Below, piece after piece: positions 10,111-21,982 of a stretch of DNA of 64,000 nucleotides; position 1 is the first letter of the stretch; every line of letters begins with the position of its first letter. The notes under the pieces were generated by a model. That model saw only the letters and a list, made by a program, of their open reading frames with translations, did no database searches and was not told the origin of the DNA. Source of the stretch: CAZBRS01 sp964494475 (lineage in GTDB: Bacteria; Myxococcota_A; UBA9042; CAZBRS01). Position numbers and translations under genes: made by a program. Where the stretch lies: contig CAZBRS010000002.1 in assembly GCA_964494475.1 (NCBI GenBank), positions 1 through 64,000 of the forward strand, read 5' to 3'.

Positions 10111-11112
10111 ATGGACGCGCTGAAGCGTTTCTGGCAGCACTTCCCGGCCTGGTTCGTGTTCATCATGGGCTTCAGCATCCTGAACTACGTGGTGGTGCGC
10201 GCCGACCCCAAGGTGTTCGGGGCGCTCGACCGCGACCTGTTCGCGCTGACGGTCGTCATCCCCATGGCCTGGTTCGTCCTGTATTTCACGCTGACGATCC
10301 GGCGCGAGGGGCGACCCCGGCCGCTGGTGGCCCACGCCGCGACCTGGGCCCTCGCGATCCTGGTGCCGCTCGGCACCTGGTTCCTGGCCACGCGCGGCTA
10401 CGTGCAGCGCGAGCGCCTGGGCAGCGCGCAGATGGTGCGCTACTACGAGATCGTCCAGTTCTTCTGGCTGGGCGTGCTCGTCTTGCACGCCTGGACCACG
10501 CGCGGCCTGCAGCGCGCGCTCACCTTCTTCGGCGTGTGCTTCCTGTACGGCCTGCTGCTCGAGAACGCGGGCATCGTGCTCGGCTTCTTCAGCGAGCACT
10601 CCTACAGCGTGTACCTGCGCCTGGGCGAGTTCCGCCTGCCCGCGCCCCTGGCCACCCAGTTCGGCTGGTGCATCATGTTCTACGTGGCCACCCACCTGGT
10701 CGAGGGCTTCGGGCGGTCGTTCCCCGCGCTCGACCGGCGCCCGTGGGCGCTGGCGCTGCTCACGTCGCTGCTCGCCACGTCGCTCGACCTGCAGATCGAC
10801 CCCATGGCCAGCCTCTCGGGCACCTGGTGGCTGTGGGACCCGCGCCTGCCCGCCGGCTGGCTGGGCGTACCCTGGCTGAACTTCTTCGCCTGGTTCGCCG
10901 CGTTCCTGCCCTTCAGCTACGCCTATTTCCACTACCGCGCCAGCGGGCTCACCGAAGGTCGCCAGAACCTGCGCCTGCTGGTCTACGTGCCCTGGATGCT
11001 GCCGGCCTGCATGCTGCTCGGCGGGGCGCTCGTGCTGCTCCACGAGGGCGGCTTCGGCGGCCCGAGCAGCGAGATCCTGGCCGGGTTCGCTCGGAAGGTG
11101 CTGCCATATTGA
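10111..11112 (+). CDS. CruF/DUF422-like polytopic membrane protein (carotenoid-hydratase family)
   Basis: 333 residues with about eight membrane segments. Diagnostic stretches are FLYGLLLENAGIVLGFF, SLDLQIDPMASLSGTWWLW and GVPWLNFFAWFAAF, which match the conserved acidic and G-W/NFxxW positions of the DUF422 (COG2324) family. That family includes CruF and bisanhydrobacterioruberin hydratase. No phytoene synthase or desaturase is present in the window, so a carotenoid substrate is not proven. Third gene of the GNAT/ATP-grasp operon. Fragments of a second copy occur at 17834-18005, 28822-28855 and 33297-33331. Confidence 0.7.
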   Translation: MDALKRFWQHFPAWFVFIMGFSILNYVVVRADPKVFGALDRDLFALTVVIPMAWFVLYFTLTIRREGRPRPLVAHAATWALAILVPLGTWFLATRGYVQRERLGSAQMVRYYEIVQFFWLGVLVLHAWTTRGLQRALTFFGVCFLYGLLLENAGIVLGFFSEHSYSVYLRLGEFRLPAPLATQFGWCIMFYVATHLVEGFGRSFPALDRRPWALALLTSLLATSLDLQIDPMASLSGTWWLWDPRLPAGWLGVPWLNFFAWFAAFLPFSYAYFHYRASGLTEGRQNLRLLVYVPWMLPACMLLGGALVLLHEGGFGGPSSEILAGFARKVLPY

Positions 11113-11439
11113 GCGCCGAAGATTTCACGGGCCCGAGGCTACGAGGACGACGGTTGGCTGCCGCTCGAGCCCGCGGGTCGTCAGGACGCGAGGTTGCCCA
11201 GTACCGGGCCCACCGTGGCACGAGGACAACCGCCCCGCTCGCCGCCGTGAGTCGCGGCGTTTTCTCTCCGGAAGAATAGGCGCACGCCGCGCGCCCCCGC
11301 CCTGCGCAGGGCGGGGGCTGGGGACGGCCTTGCCCTTCGTGACGTCTCTGCACCCGAGTCGAGCCTTTCGGCTCGCCCTCGCTGGGCGAAAGGCCGTTGA
11401 AGTGTCCTCTGCGCCTCATGCTCTGAAAAAAATCCGTGA
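11113..11439. other. non-coding spacer with a 26-bp palindrome and competing hairpins
   Basis: I see no credible gene here. The spacer contains a perfect 26-bp palindrome (11293-11318), a hairpin CGAGCC-TTTC-GGCTCG (11360-11375), and an alternative pairing of CCTTTCG (11364-11370) with CGAAAGG (11387-11393) that excludes it. No T-tract follows, so a classic terminator is not shown. Confidence 0.6.
11293..11318. terminator. perfect 26-bp palindrome, possible terminator or binding site
   Basis: GCCCCCGCCCTG, central CG, CAGGGCGGGGGC. It would form a very stable stem 180 bases after the CruF-like gene. No U-tract follows, so a protein-binding or repeat function is as likely as termination. Confidence 0.35.
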
Positions 11440-11468
11440 TTGACACTCCCCGGCGGTTTAGGCATGAT
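11440..11468 (+). promoter_or_regulatory. sigma-70-type promoter of the large Cys-rich lipoprotein
   Basis: TTGACA (11440-11445), 17 bases, CATGAT (11463-11468). It lies 85 bases before the ATG at 11554, in an unusually AT-rich patch. Confidence 0.6.
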
Positions 11469-11553
11469 TTATTCACATTACATAGCTTCCTGCGAAGTCG
11501 TTTAGCGTGCCGACGTTCGTTTCGCAGGAACGGCGACGAGAGGGGAGGGTCCC

Positions 11554-14500
11554 ATGAAGGTCTTGCTGCACTCTTTCATGGCGTGTCTGTTCGTCGCCAG
11601 CCTGGCGGCGTGCGGCACCGGCGGAACGAGCGACACGGATGACGCCCGGGCCGACGCGCCGCTCGACGTGCCCGCCGATGCGCCCGTCGACCTACCCGTC
11701 GACCTACCGGCCGACCTACCGGCCGACCTACCGGTCGACGCGTCGGTCGATCTGCCGCCCGATGCGCCCGGGCCCGAGGCGTCGCTGTCGGTCAAGGTCG
11801 TCTCGATCGCGGGTGCGCTGCTCACCGACGTACCTGTCGAGCTCGGCGGCGTGACCGTCTCGACCGACGCCACGGGCGTGGCCAGCTTCAACGACGTGGC
11901 GCTCGGGCGGCAGGTCGCCAAGGTGCTGGCGAGCGGCTATGCGCCCAGCACCGCCGTGGTCGAGATCGCGGTGGGAGTGGCCGCGACCGCCGTGGTGCAT
12001 CTGCTGCCCGCCGGCGCTCCGCTCGCCTTCGACGCCGCCGCGGGCGCGACGTTGGTCAGCGGTCGCGTACGGCTGGAGATCCCCGCCAACGCCATCGTCG
12101 ACGCCGCCGGCGACGCCGTCACGGGCGCCGTCCAGGTCACCGTCGCGGGGCTCGATCCGGCCTCGGAGCAGGTCGTGGCAGCGCCGGGGCCGTTCGACGG
12201 CATCCCCGCCGGGGCTTACGCTCCGGTCGGGCTCATCAGCGTGTTCCTGGCCGAAATCAGCCTGTCGCAGGGGGGCGCGCCGGTGCACCTGGCCGCGGGC
12301 CGGAAGGCCACGCTCGAGTTCGCGCTGCCCGAGGCGCTGCAAGGGGCCTACGCGCCGGGCGACACCATCGCCGCGTGGTGGTACGACCTCGACTCCGGGT
12401 TGTGGCGCCAGGACGGAACGGGCACGGTGAAGGCCGGCGCCTTGGCCGGCGCGCCCTTGGTGTGGTCGGTCGAGGTCGGGCACTTCACGTGGTGGAACGC
12501 CGACCAGGCTTCGACGGCCGACAACTGCGTGGTCATCACCGTGGTCACCAGCGCCGATCAGGCGCCGGTCCCCGGGGCCAACGTTGGCGCGCAGGGCACG
12601 TACGGGGCCGATTACGGGATGGCCGACGGCGACGGCAAGGCCTGCGTCGAGTTCCCGCGCGGCGTCGACACCCACGTGTACGTCGACGGCGGCCTGGGGT
12701 TCGCGTCAGCGCTCGTGAAGGTCGAGGGCTGGGCCAACGCCGCCGGCTGCGACGGGACCGGCGACCCGTGCAAGCAGGTCACGCTGACCATCACCCCCTG
12801 CGCCGCCGACGGCGCCTGTGACGACGGCGACGCGTGCACGACCGACGCGTGCGACCTGTATGCTGGGACGTGCGTTCACGTACCGCTGTCCTGCGACGAT
12901 GGCGACCCCTGCACCGTCGACTCGTGCAACGCGGCGGGGGCCTGCCAGTACGCTCCCCTTTGCGACGACGGCAACCCCTGCACCGTCGACTCGTGCGCGG
13001 AAGAAGGGTGCCTGTACCTGCCCCTGGCCGCCGAACAGTGCGACCCCGACGACGGATGCGCGGCGGCCGCAGATTGCGACGACGGCATCCCGTGCACTCT
13101 CGAAGACTGCGTGGCGGGCGCCTGCGTCGCCACGCTCGACGAAGGCTGCGGGCCGTCCTGCTCGCTCTCCATCGAGTGCCAGGCGGCCGCCACCTGCTTC
13201 GATGCGGTCTGCTTGCCGGGCTTCGGGTGCTTCCAGGCGCCCCGTTCCTGCGACGACGGCAACGCCTGCACGGCTGACTCGTGCGGCGCCGAGGGCTGCG
13301 TGAACACGCCCATCGACGGCTGCGCGTGCACCGACCAGGACCACGCGGTGTGCTGCGGCGACGACGTGTGCTGGGTCGACTCGTGCGGCAACGTGGGCGC
13401 CGTCAAGGAAGACTGCGGGGCGGGAACGTGCGACCCCGCGGTCGTGGCGTGCCAGGCCCCGTGCGATCCCAGCGTGGTGTGCGGCGGCGGCGACGGCGTG
13501 CCGGCCAGGCAGTGCGGCCCCGACGGCTGTGGCGGCGTGTGCGGCGCGTGCTCGGGCGACACGCCCAACTGCAACCAGGACACCGGCATGTGCCAGGCGG
13601 GGTGCACGGCCAACGACCACAAGGAGTGCTGCAACGTCGGCATGCCCCTCGGCGCCACCCTGCCCCTCGCCGTCGCCAACAACGCCATCTGCTGGGTCGA
13701 CTCCTGCGGTGTGCCGGGGATCATGGCCCAGATGTGTGGAGGCCTGCTGCCGGGAAGCTCGGCCGTCTGCCTCGATCCGGCCGGCGAGGCCGAGCCGTCG
13801 TGCTGCACCACCGCCTGCACCAGCATGGACCCGACCGGCCCCGGGGCCAAGTGCGGGGTCGACGACGGCTGCGGCGGCACCTGCGCGTGCCCGGCAGGCA
13901 AGACGTGCAACGACGCCACCAACCTGTGCGTGGCCTGCACGGCGCAGTGCGCCGGCAAGGCCTGCGGCGCCGACGACGCCTGCGGCGGCACGTGCGCCGG
14001 CACCTGCCCGGCGGGCCAGGCATGCAACGCCTCCACCCACGTGTGCCAGTGTGCTCCCACCTGCGCCGCCGACGCGGTCTGCGGCGACAGCGACGGCTGC
14101 GGCGGCAGGTGCGCCGGCGCGTGTCCCTCGGGCCAGGTGTGCGACGGCACCAGCCACGTCTGCGAGGCCTTCAAGACCCCGTGCGCCCTGTTCTCCGAGT
14201 GTGCGGCCCTCTGCGGCTCCAACACCGGGTGCCTGATGGCGTGCTACCAGACGTACCCCGGCGAGGTCACGAAGGCGCAGGCCCTCGGGACGTGCGTCCA
14301 GACCGCGTGCGGGGCGAACCCGACGGTGGAGTGCTCCACGTCGGCCGTCTCGGACGGGGGCAGCTGCAAGCCCGAGTACGACGCGTGCTTCGTGTGCACG
14401 CCGGCCTCGTGCGTGGGCAAGCAGTGCGGCGACGCGGGCTGCGCCGTGAGCTGCGGCACCTGCGACGCCGGTGAGACGTGTACGACCGCCAGGATGTGCT

Positions 14501-14907
14501 GCACGCCCGACTGCACCGACAAGGTGTGCGGCGACGACGGCTGTGGCGGAAGCTGCGGCACCTGCGACACGGGCACTTGCGTGAACGGCGCGTGCAGCGC
14601 GTGTGCGCCGAAGGTCACGGTGGGCTGTTGTTCCCCCGGCGCCGGCGCGACGGGAGCCGCCCCCAGTACGGGCACGTCGGTGTGCTGGGTCGACTCGTGC
14701 GGCAACGTGGGCGACCTGGTCAAGACCTGCTCGGTAAGCGGGTGCAACAACGTCGAGGGCCTGACGTGCGACGGCTGTTTCGCGCAGTGCATCACCGCCG
14801 AGCCCTGCGGCGACAGCGGCTGCGGCTTCGACTGCGGCACGTGCGTGGCGCCCAAGCAGTGCTTCACGACCGAGATGGGCGGCAAGTGCCAGATGGGTGC
14901 ATTCTGA
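11554..14907 (+). CDS. giant Cys-rich lipoprotein with slime-mould-type (CTDC-like) repeats
   Basis: 1117 residues from ATG 11554 (GGGAGG upstream). Signal peptide II with lipobox LAAC (Cys 20), then an Asp/Pro linker, a beta-rich domain of about 330 residues starting SLSVKVVSIAGALLTDVPVEL (carboxypeptidase-regulatory-like fold), and about 690 Cys-rich residues. Two repeat kinds are visible: C-D-D-G-x-x-C-T-x-D-x-C units, like the Dictyostelium CTDC repeat, and CGDDGCGGSCGTC-type units. CCGDDVCWVDSCGNVG and its variants recur three times. This style of outer-surface lipoprotein is common in Myxococcota. A structural, adhesive or binding role is inferred. Confidence 0.8.
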   Translation: MKVLLHSFMACLFVASLAACGTGGTSDTDDARADAPLDVPADAPVDLPVDLPADLPADLPVDASVDLPPDAPGPEASLSVKVVSIAGALLTDVPVELGGVTVSTDATGVASFNDVALGRQVAKVLASGYAPSTAVVEIAVGVAATAVVHLLPAGAPLAFDAAAGATLVSGRVRLEIPANAIVDAAGDAVTGAVQVTVAGLDPASEQVVAAPGPFDGIPAGAYAPVGLISVFLAEISLSQGGAPVHLAAGRKATLEFALPEALQGAYAPGDTIAAWWYDLDSGLWRQDGTGTVKAGALAGAPLVWSVEVGHFTWWNADQASTADNCVVITVVTSADQAPVPGANVGAQGTYGADYGMADGDGKACVEFPRGVDTHVYVDGGLGFASALVKVEGWANAAGCDGTGDPCKQVTLTITPCAADGACDDGDACTTDACDLYAGTCVHVPLSCDDGDPCTVDSCNAAGACQYAPLCDDGNPCTVDSCAEEGCLYLPLAAEQCDPDDGCAAAADCDDGIPCTLEDCVAGACVATLDEGCGPSCSLSIECQAAATCFDAVCLPGFGCFQAPRSCDDGNACTADSCGAEGCVNTPIDGCACTDQDHAVCCGDDVCWVDSCGNVGAVKEDCGAGTCDPAVVACQAPCDPSVVCGGGDGVPARQCGPDGCGGVCGACSGDTPNCNQDTGMCQAGCTANDHKECCNVGMPLGATLPLAVANNAICWVDSCGVPGIMAQMCGGLLPGSSAVCLDPAGEAEPSCCTTACTSMDPTGPGAKCGVDDGCGGTCACPAGKTCNDATNLCVACTAQCAGKACGADDACGGTCAGTCPAGQACNASTHVCQCAPTCAADAVCGDSDGCGGRCAGACPSGQVCDGTSHVCEAFKTPCALFSECAALCGSNTGCLMACYQTYPGEVTKAQALGTCVQTACGANPTVECSTSAVSDGGSCKPEYDACFVCTPASCVGKQCGDAGCAVSCGTCDAGETCTTARMCCTPDCTDKVCGDDGCGGSCGTCDTGTCVNGACSACAPKVTVGCCSPGAGATGAAPSTGTSVCWVDSCGNVGDLVKTCSVSGCNNVEGLTCDGCFAQCITAEPCGDSGCGFDCGTCVAPKQCFTTEMGGKCQMGAF
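11686..11733 (+). repeat. 12-bp tandem repeat in the lipoprotein linker
   Basis: Four units of G(T/C)CGACCTACC(C/G) encode VDLP-VDLP-ADLP-ADLP in the spacer between lipidation site and first folded domain. Unit number is likely to vary between strains. Confidence 0.85.
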
Positions 14908-14934
14908 CCGACTGCGGCCCTACCACGACGACGG

Positions 14935-15088
14935 ACCCCTGCGATCCAGCGTGGCGTCCTCCCACGACAGGCTCACCGCTCCCACGCCGGCGATCACCGC
15001 GGCGGAGGTCCACACGTCGGTCAGCAGGTGCCTGGCGTCTGCCTCGAGGGTAATGGAGCGGTAGATCATCAGGCCCAGGCCGACCTGC
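14935..15088 (-). pseudogene. internal fragment of a cation diffusion facilitator (CDF) transporter
   Basis: The minus strand encodes VGLGLMIYRSITLEADARH followed by LLTDVWTSAAVIAGVGAVSL, a near-consensus CDF segment (LEADAxHLLTDVWTS carries metal-site Asp/His). Both ends are missing and the frame runs into unrelated sequence after the residues WEDATLD. About 50 residues of a family that normally has about 300 remain, so this is a remnant. Confidence 0.75.
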
Positions 15089-15093
15089 TCGAC

Positions 15094-15535
15094 TCTCTGG
15101 GGTGTGCTCCTCGATCGCGGCTGCGGCACGGGGGCTCAGACCCTCGACCTGGCGCGGATGATTGACGCCCGGATCGTCGCGGTGGACAGCCACGCCCCCT
15201 TCGTCGCGCGCTTGGCCGAGCAGGCCGCCGAGGCCGGACTCGCTCACCGGATCGAGCCGCAGGCCGGGGACATGGGCGACTTGCCCCTCCCGGACGGCGC
15301 CTTCGACGTCATCGGGTCCGAGGGGGCCATCTTCATCCTGGGCTTCGCCAGGGGGCTCGCCGCGAGGCGCCGCCTGGTGGCACCTGGCGGGCACGTGGTC
15401 GTGTCCGAGTTCTGCTGGCTGCGCGACGACCCGCCGGAGGACCTGCGGGCGGTCTTCGGAGAGGAGGGCTCCGACGTCGGCGGCTGGTGGGACGAGTACT
15501 ACAGAGGCTTGAAACGAGTGACACCGTCCTCTTGA
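15094..15535 (+). pseudogene. truncated SAM-dependent methyltransferase
   Basis: The frame encodes VLLDRGCGTGAQTLDLARM (motif I), RIVAVDSHAPFVARLAEQAA, GDMGDLPLPDGAFDVIGSEG and APGGHVVVSEFCWLRDDPP, which are class I methyltransferase motifs. The region before motif I is absent. Near GEEGSDV the usual stretch of roughly 25 residues before the WWDxYY motif is missing. The open part is about 145 residues against roughly 230-250 in relatives. It ends at the -35 element of the tetR promoter. A short expressed product is possible but unlikely to be active. Confidence 0.7.
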
Positions 15536-15559
15536 CACGGGCCCTCCTTGAAGTATACT
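15532..15559 (+). promoter_or_regulatory. strong sigma-70-type promoter of tetR and the flavodoxin gene
   Basis: TTGACA (15532-15537), a 16-base spacer and TATACT (15554-15559), 61 bases before the tetR ATG. The -10 overlaps the first operator, so a bound repressor would block RNA polymerase directly. Confidence 0.75.
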
Positions 15560-15589
15560 AACGGTATACCTGGTACACGGCAAGTGTAC
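15553..15589 (+). promoter_or_regulatory. two adjacent TetR-type operators
   Basis: GTATAC-N5-GTATAC at 15553-15569 and GTACAC-N5-GTGTAC at 15573-15589. Both are 17-bp dyads with the same 5-base centre, and the centres are 20 bp apart, about two helical turns. They overlap the -10 and the start region of the tetR promoter, the expected place for autorepression. Confidence 0.75.
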
Positions 15590-15619
15590 ACAGGTTGTTT
15601 GCCACCTGCGGAGCCGACC

Positions 15620-16288
15620 ATGGGCCCCTCCGATCGCCAGGCCAACGAGAAGGCGCAGCGCCGCGAGCAGATGCTCGACGCGGCCGAGCGCCTCTTCGGC
15701 AGGTTGGGATTCGACGGTACGACGATGGACGCCGTCGCCGCCGAAGCCGAGTTCACCAAGCGCACGCTGTACCAGTACTTCGCCAGCAAGGAGGCGCTGG
15801 TCGCCGAGTTGGCGGTGCGTGGCCTCGCGGTGATGAACCGCATGACCGAAGAGGCCGTGGCGGCGGCGCCCACGGGCCTGCTGCAGGCGGGCGCGTGCGG
15901 ACAGGCGTTCTTCGACTTTCAGCGCCGGCACGCCGCCGTCTACGCGCTGATGCAGCGCGCGCACTCGGTGGGCCTGGCCGGGGTGCCCGCCGAGATCGCT
16001 CTGCGCCTGCAGGCGGCCGACGAGCACAACTTCGCGCTGCTGCAGCACGCCATCGAGGCCGGGGTCGCCGACGGCTCAATCCGCCGCGAGCTCGAGCCCT
16101 TCCAGACCGCGCTGCTGGTGCGCAGCCTGTCGGTGGGTCTGGTGCAGACCGTGAACCAGATCGCGGGTGTGACGCCGGGCGGTTTCCCCCTCGACCGCGA
16201 GCGCTTCCTCGACGACGCGCTCGCCTTCCTGGGCGCTGCGCTGTCGCCGACCTCGCTCCCGCTCCTTCGCAAGGAGGTCCGTCCATGA
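15620..16288 (+). CDS. TetR/AcrR-family transcriptional repressor
   Basis: 222 residues from ATG 15620 (GGAG 6 bases upstream). The N-terminal helix-turn-helix is typical: EQMLDAAERLFGRLGFDGTT, then VAAEAEFTKRTLYQYFASKE. The C-terminal all-helical part should bind a ligand and dimerise. Tandem dyads in its own promoter point to autoregulation. The downstream double-flavodoxin gene overlaps its stop by ATGA and has an AAGGAGG site inside tetR, so the two are co-translated. The pair looks like a sensor-plus-reductase detoxification unit. Confidence 0.9.
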   Translation: MGPSDRQANEKAQRREQMLDAAERLFGRLGFDGTTMDAVAAEAEFTKRTLYQYFASKEALVAELAVRGLAVMNRMTEEAVAAAPTGLLQAGACGQAFFDFQRRHAAVYALMQRAHSVGLAGVPAEIALRLQAADEHNFALLQHAIEAGVADGSIRRELEPFQTALLVRSLSVGLVQTVNQIAGVTPGGFPLDRERFLDDALAFLGAALSPTSLPLLRKEVRP

Positions 16289-17694
16289 AGATCGTGGTCC
16301 TGTCCGGCAGCCCCAAGGGCGACGACAGCGTCACCCTGCAGTCCGCCTGCTATCTGGCCACGCGCCTCCCGGCCCTCGAGCTGTCCGTGGTCCACGTCGG
16401 CCCGTCGATCCGCGCCCTCGAAAAGAATCGCGCGCGATTCGCCGCCGTGGTCGACCAGATCCGCGCGGCCGACGTTGTGCTCTGGTGCACCCCCGTGTAT
16501 CACCTGCTCGTCCCGGCCCAACTCAAGCGCTTCATCGAGCTCGTCCACGAGTACGGCGTCGGCGACGCCTTCCGCGGCAAGGTCGGCGCGGCCCTCGTCA
16601 CCTCCATCCACTTCTGCGACCACACGGCGGTCAACTACCTGCGCGCCGTCTCCGAGGACCTGGGCATGCCGTGGTTCGACGGCTTCCCCGCGCACATGAA
16701 CGACCTGACCGTCGAGGCCGAGCGCGCGCGGCTCGTGGCGTTCGGCGAGGCGCTCGTCGAGGCCGTCGCGACGAGCCGCGTCTTGCCGCGTGGCTTCGCC
16801 CCTCTGCCCCCGGCGGCGCCTCCCTGCGTCGACGCCTCGCCCACGCTTCGCGCCGCGTTCGGAGACCGGCGCGTGACCATCGTCGCCGACCGGCTCGTGC
16901 CCGGCTCGAGCCTCGACGCCCTGGTTCGACGCTTCGTCGCCGCCTGCGACGGCAGCGCCGTCACGGTGGTCGAGCTCGCCGCCGTGGACGTCAAGGGTGG
17001 CTGCCTGGGCTGCTGCAACTGCGGCTTCGACAACGAGTGCTCGTGGGACGGCAAGGACGGCTTTCGCGAGTTCTACGAGCAGAAGGTCAAGCCCGCCGAC
17101 GTGCTCGTCTTCGCCGGGGCCATGGTTGACCGCGCGCTCTCGGCCACGTGGAAGACGACCTTCGACCGCAGCTTCTACAACACGCACATCCCCACGTACC
17201 GTGGCAAGCAGATGGCGTGGATCGTGGCCGGGCCGCTCTCGGCCAACGCCAACCTGCGCCAGGTGATGGAGGTCTACCCCGACTTCATGTCGGCCAACCT
17301 CGCCGGCATCGTCTCGGACGAGGGGGCTCCCGCCGAGGTGGGCGCCGCCCTCGATGGTCTGGCCGTGCGCCTCGCGGGCGACTTGGCCCGCGCCTACGTC
17401 AAGCCCCAGACGTTCCTCGGCTACGCCGGCTTCAAGGTGCTTCGCGACGATGTGTTCGCGCCCCTGCGTTTCCTGTTCCGGGCCGACCACCGTTGGTTCA
17501 AGCAGCACGGCGTCTACGACACGTTCCCCCACCGCCAGCGACTGGCTCGCCTGGGCAGCGCGCTGCTCGGCCCGGCGCTCTCCATCCCCCGTGTCAAGCG
17601 TGAGGTCAAGGGCCAGATCAAGACCAGGATGGTCGAGCGGCACAAGGCGATCGTGGCGGAGGCCCGGCAGCGCGTGCAGTCGAGCAACGCGTGA
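16285..17694 (+). CDS. two-domain NADPH-dependent FMN reductase / flavodoxin-like protein
   Basis: 469 residues. Domain 1 (about 1-180) starts MKIVVLSGSPKGDDSVT, the phosphate-binding loop of NADPH-dependent FMN reductases, followed by ADVVLWCTPVYHLLVP. Domain 2 (about 190-400) is a second flavodoxin-like fold with KGGCLGCCNCGFDNECSWDG, a Cys cluster resembling that of iron-sulfur flavoproteins, then ADVLVFAGAMVDRALSATWK. The C-terminus (about 400-469) is basic and helical. The likely role is flavin-dependent reduction of a xenobiotic or quinone under TetR control. Whether the four Cys bind a metal cluster is unknown. Confidence 0.75.
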   Translation: MKIVVLSGSPKGDDSVTLQSACYLATRLPALELSVVHVGPSIRALEKNRARFAAVVDQIRAADVVLWCTPVYHLLVPAQLKRFIELVHEYGVGDAFRGKVGAALVTSIHFCDHTAVNYLRAVSEDLGMPWFDGFPAHMNDLTVEAERARLVAFGEALVEAVATSRVLPRGFAPLPPAAPPCVDASPTLRAAFGDRRVTIVADRLVPGSSLDALVRRFVAACDGSAVTVVELAAVDVKGGCLGCCNCGFDNECSWDGKDGFREFYEQKVKPADVLVFAGAMVDRALSATWKTTFDRSFYNTHIPTYRGKQMAWIVAGPLSANANLRQVMEVYPDFMSANLAGIVSDEGAPAEVGAALDGLAVRLAGDLARAYVKPQTFLGYAGFKVLRDDVFAPLRFLFRADHRWFKQHGVYDTFPHRQRLARLGSALLGPALSIPRVKREVKGQIKTRMVERHKAIVAEARQRVQSSNA

Positions 17695-17699
17695 GGCGA

Positions 17700-17833
17700 C
17701 GCAGCCCACGAGCGAGGCTTCGGCGCGGTGCAGGGCGTCGAGGTCGGCGACGACGATGCGCTCGGCGAAGTCGCTGACGATCTCTTGGAGCGTCTCCCCG
17801 TCTCGCTTTCCGACGACCGGCGAGACGACCCGG
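17700..17833 (-). pseudogene. unrecognised minus-strand protein fragment
   Basis: An open minus-strand stretch encodes RVVSPVVGKRDGETLQEIV then SDFAERIVVADLDALHRAEA, followed by SLVGC. It reads like an internal piece of a real protein but I do not recognise the family. It abuts the CruF-like remnant at 17834. Confidence 0.3.
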
Positions 17834-18005
17834 GCTCGGCTTCTTCAGCGAGCACTCCTACAGCGTGTACCTGCGCCTGGGCGAGCTCCGGCTGCCCGCG
17901 CCCCTGGCCCCCCATTTCGGCTGGTGCATCATCAGCTGCGCCTACGTCCTCTACCGCGCCAGCGGGCTCACCGAGGGGCGCCAGAACCTGCGCCTGCTGG
18001 TCTGG
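17834..18005 (+). pseudogene. decayed second copy of the CruF-like gene, with internal deletion
   Basis: 17834-17933 aligns with 10578-10677 (SEHSYSVYLRLGEL, then FGWCII) with only a few mismatches. It then jumps in frame to the part equivalent to about 10912-10983 (YRASGLTEGRQNLRLLV), so about 235 bases are deleted. Both ends are missing. The high identity means a recent duplication or recombination. Confidence 0.85.
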
Positions 18006-18080
18006 GTCCGGAACCCGCGGTCGCCCCGAACGCCGCCGGATGGGGTCTTCGCGGACCACGCGTCACTCCGCGCGGGCGCC

Positions 18081-20129
<2,049 letters not shown>

Positions 20130-20150
20130 CGGGTCCTCTCCTCGCGCGCT

Positions 20151-21683
<1,533 letters not shown>

Positions 21684-21982
21684 GGTGGCCCTCACGTCAC
21701 TCCTGGCGCACGCTCGGAATTACCACGCGCTCCGGATCCCTGCAAGCCGAGGTGTCGGGATGACGGGCAATGGGGACGTCCTTCGGTGGGTTCGTTCCGG
21801 CATCGAGCCGGCAGAATCCCTGCTCGGCAGGCTCCGGCACCGGCACCTCATCACGTAGGGGGATCGGCCTTCGACGCCCCGACGGGCACTCGCGACGAGG
21901 ACCCGGCCCGGCGCGATCTCTTGTCGCAGCCGGCACGACGGTGTGGTATGAGGGCACGCTGTCGACCACGAGGCTCGCCGAG

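Noticed and set aside
7633..11043. Long minus-strand open frame opposite the GNAT/ATP-grasp/CruF-like operon
   Set aside because: It is antisense to three genes with clear domain motifs, has no recognisable domain and shows the skewed composition of a shadow frame.
5781..11279. Very long open frame (over 1800 codons) across several genes on the plus strand
   Set aside because: It crosses genes on both strands with recognised products. The translation is Arg/Ala/Pro/Gly-rich low-complexity text typical of the wrong frame in GC-rich DNA.
11686..11733. Short tandem repeats considered as a CRISPR-like array
   Set aside because: Units are 12 bp without spacers and lie in frame inside a lipoprotein linker.
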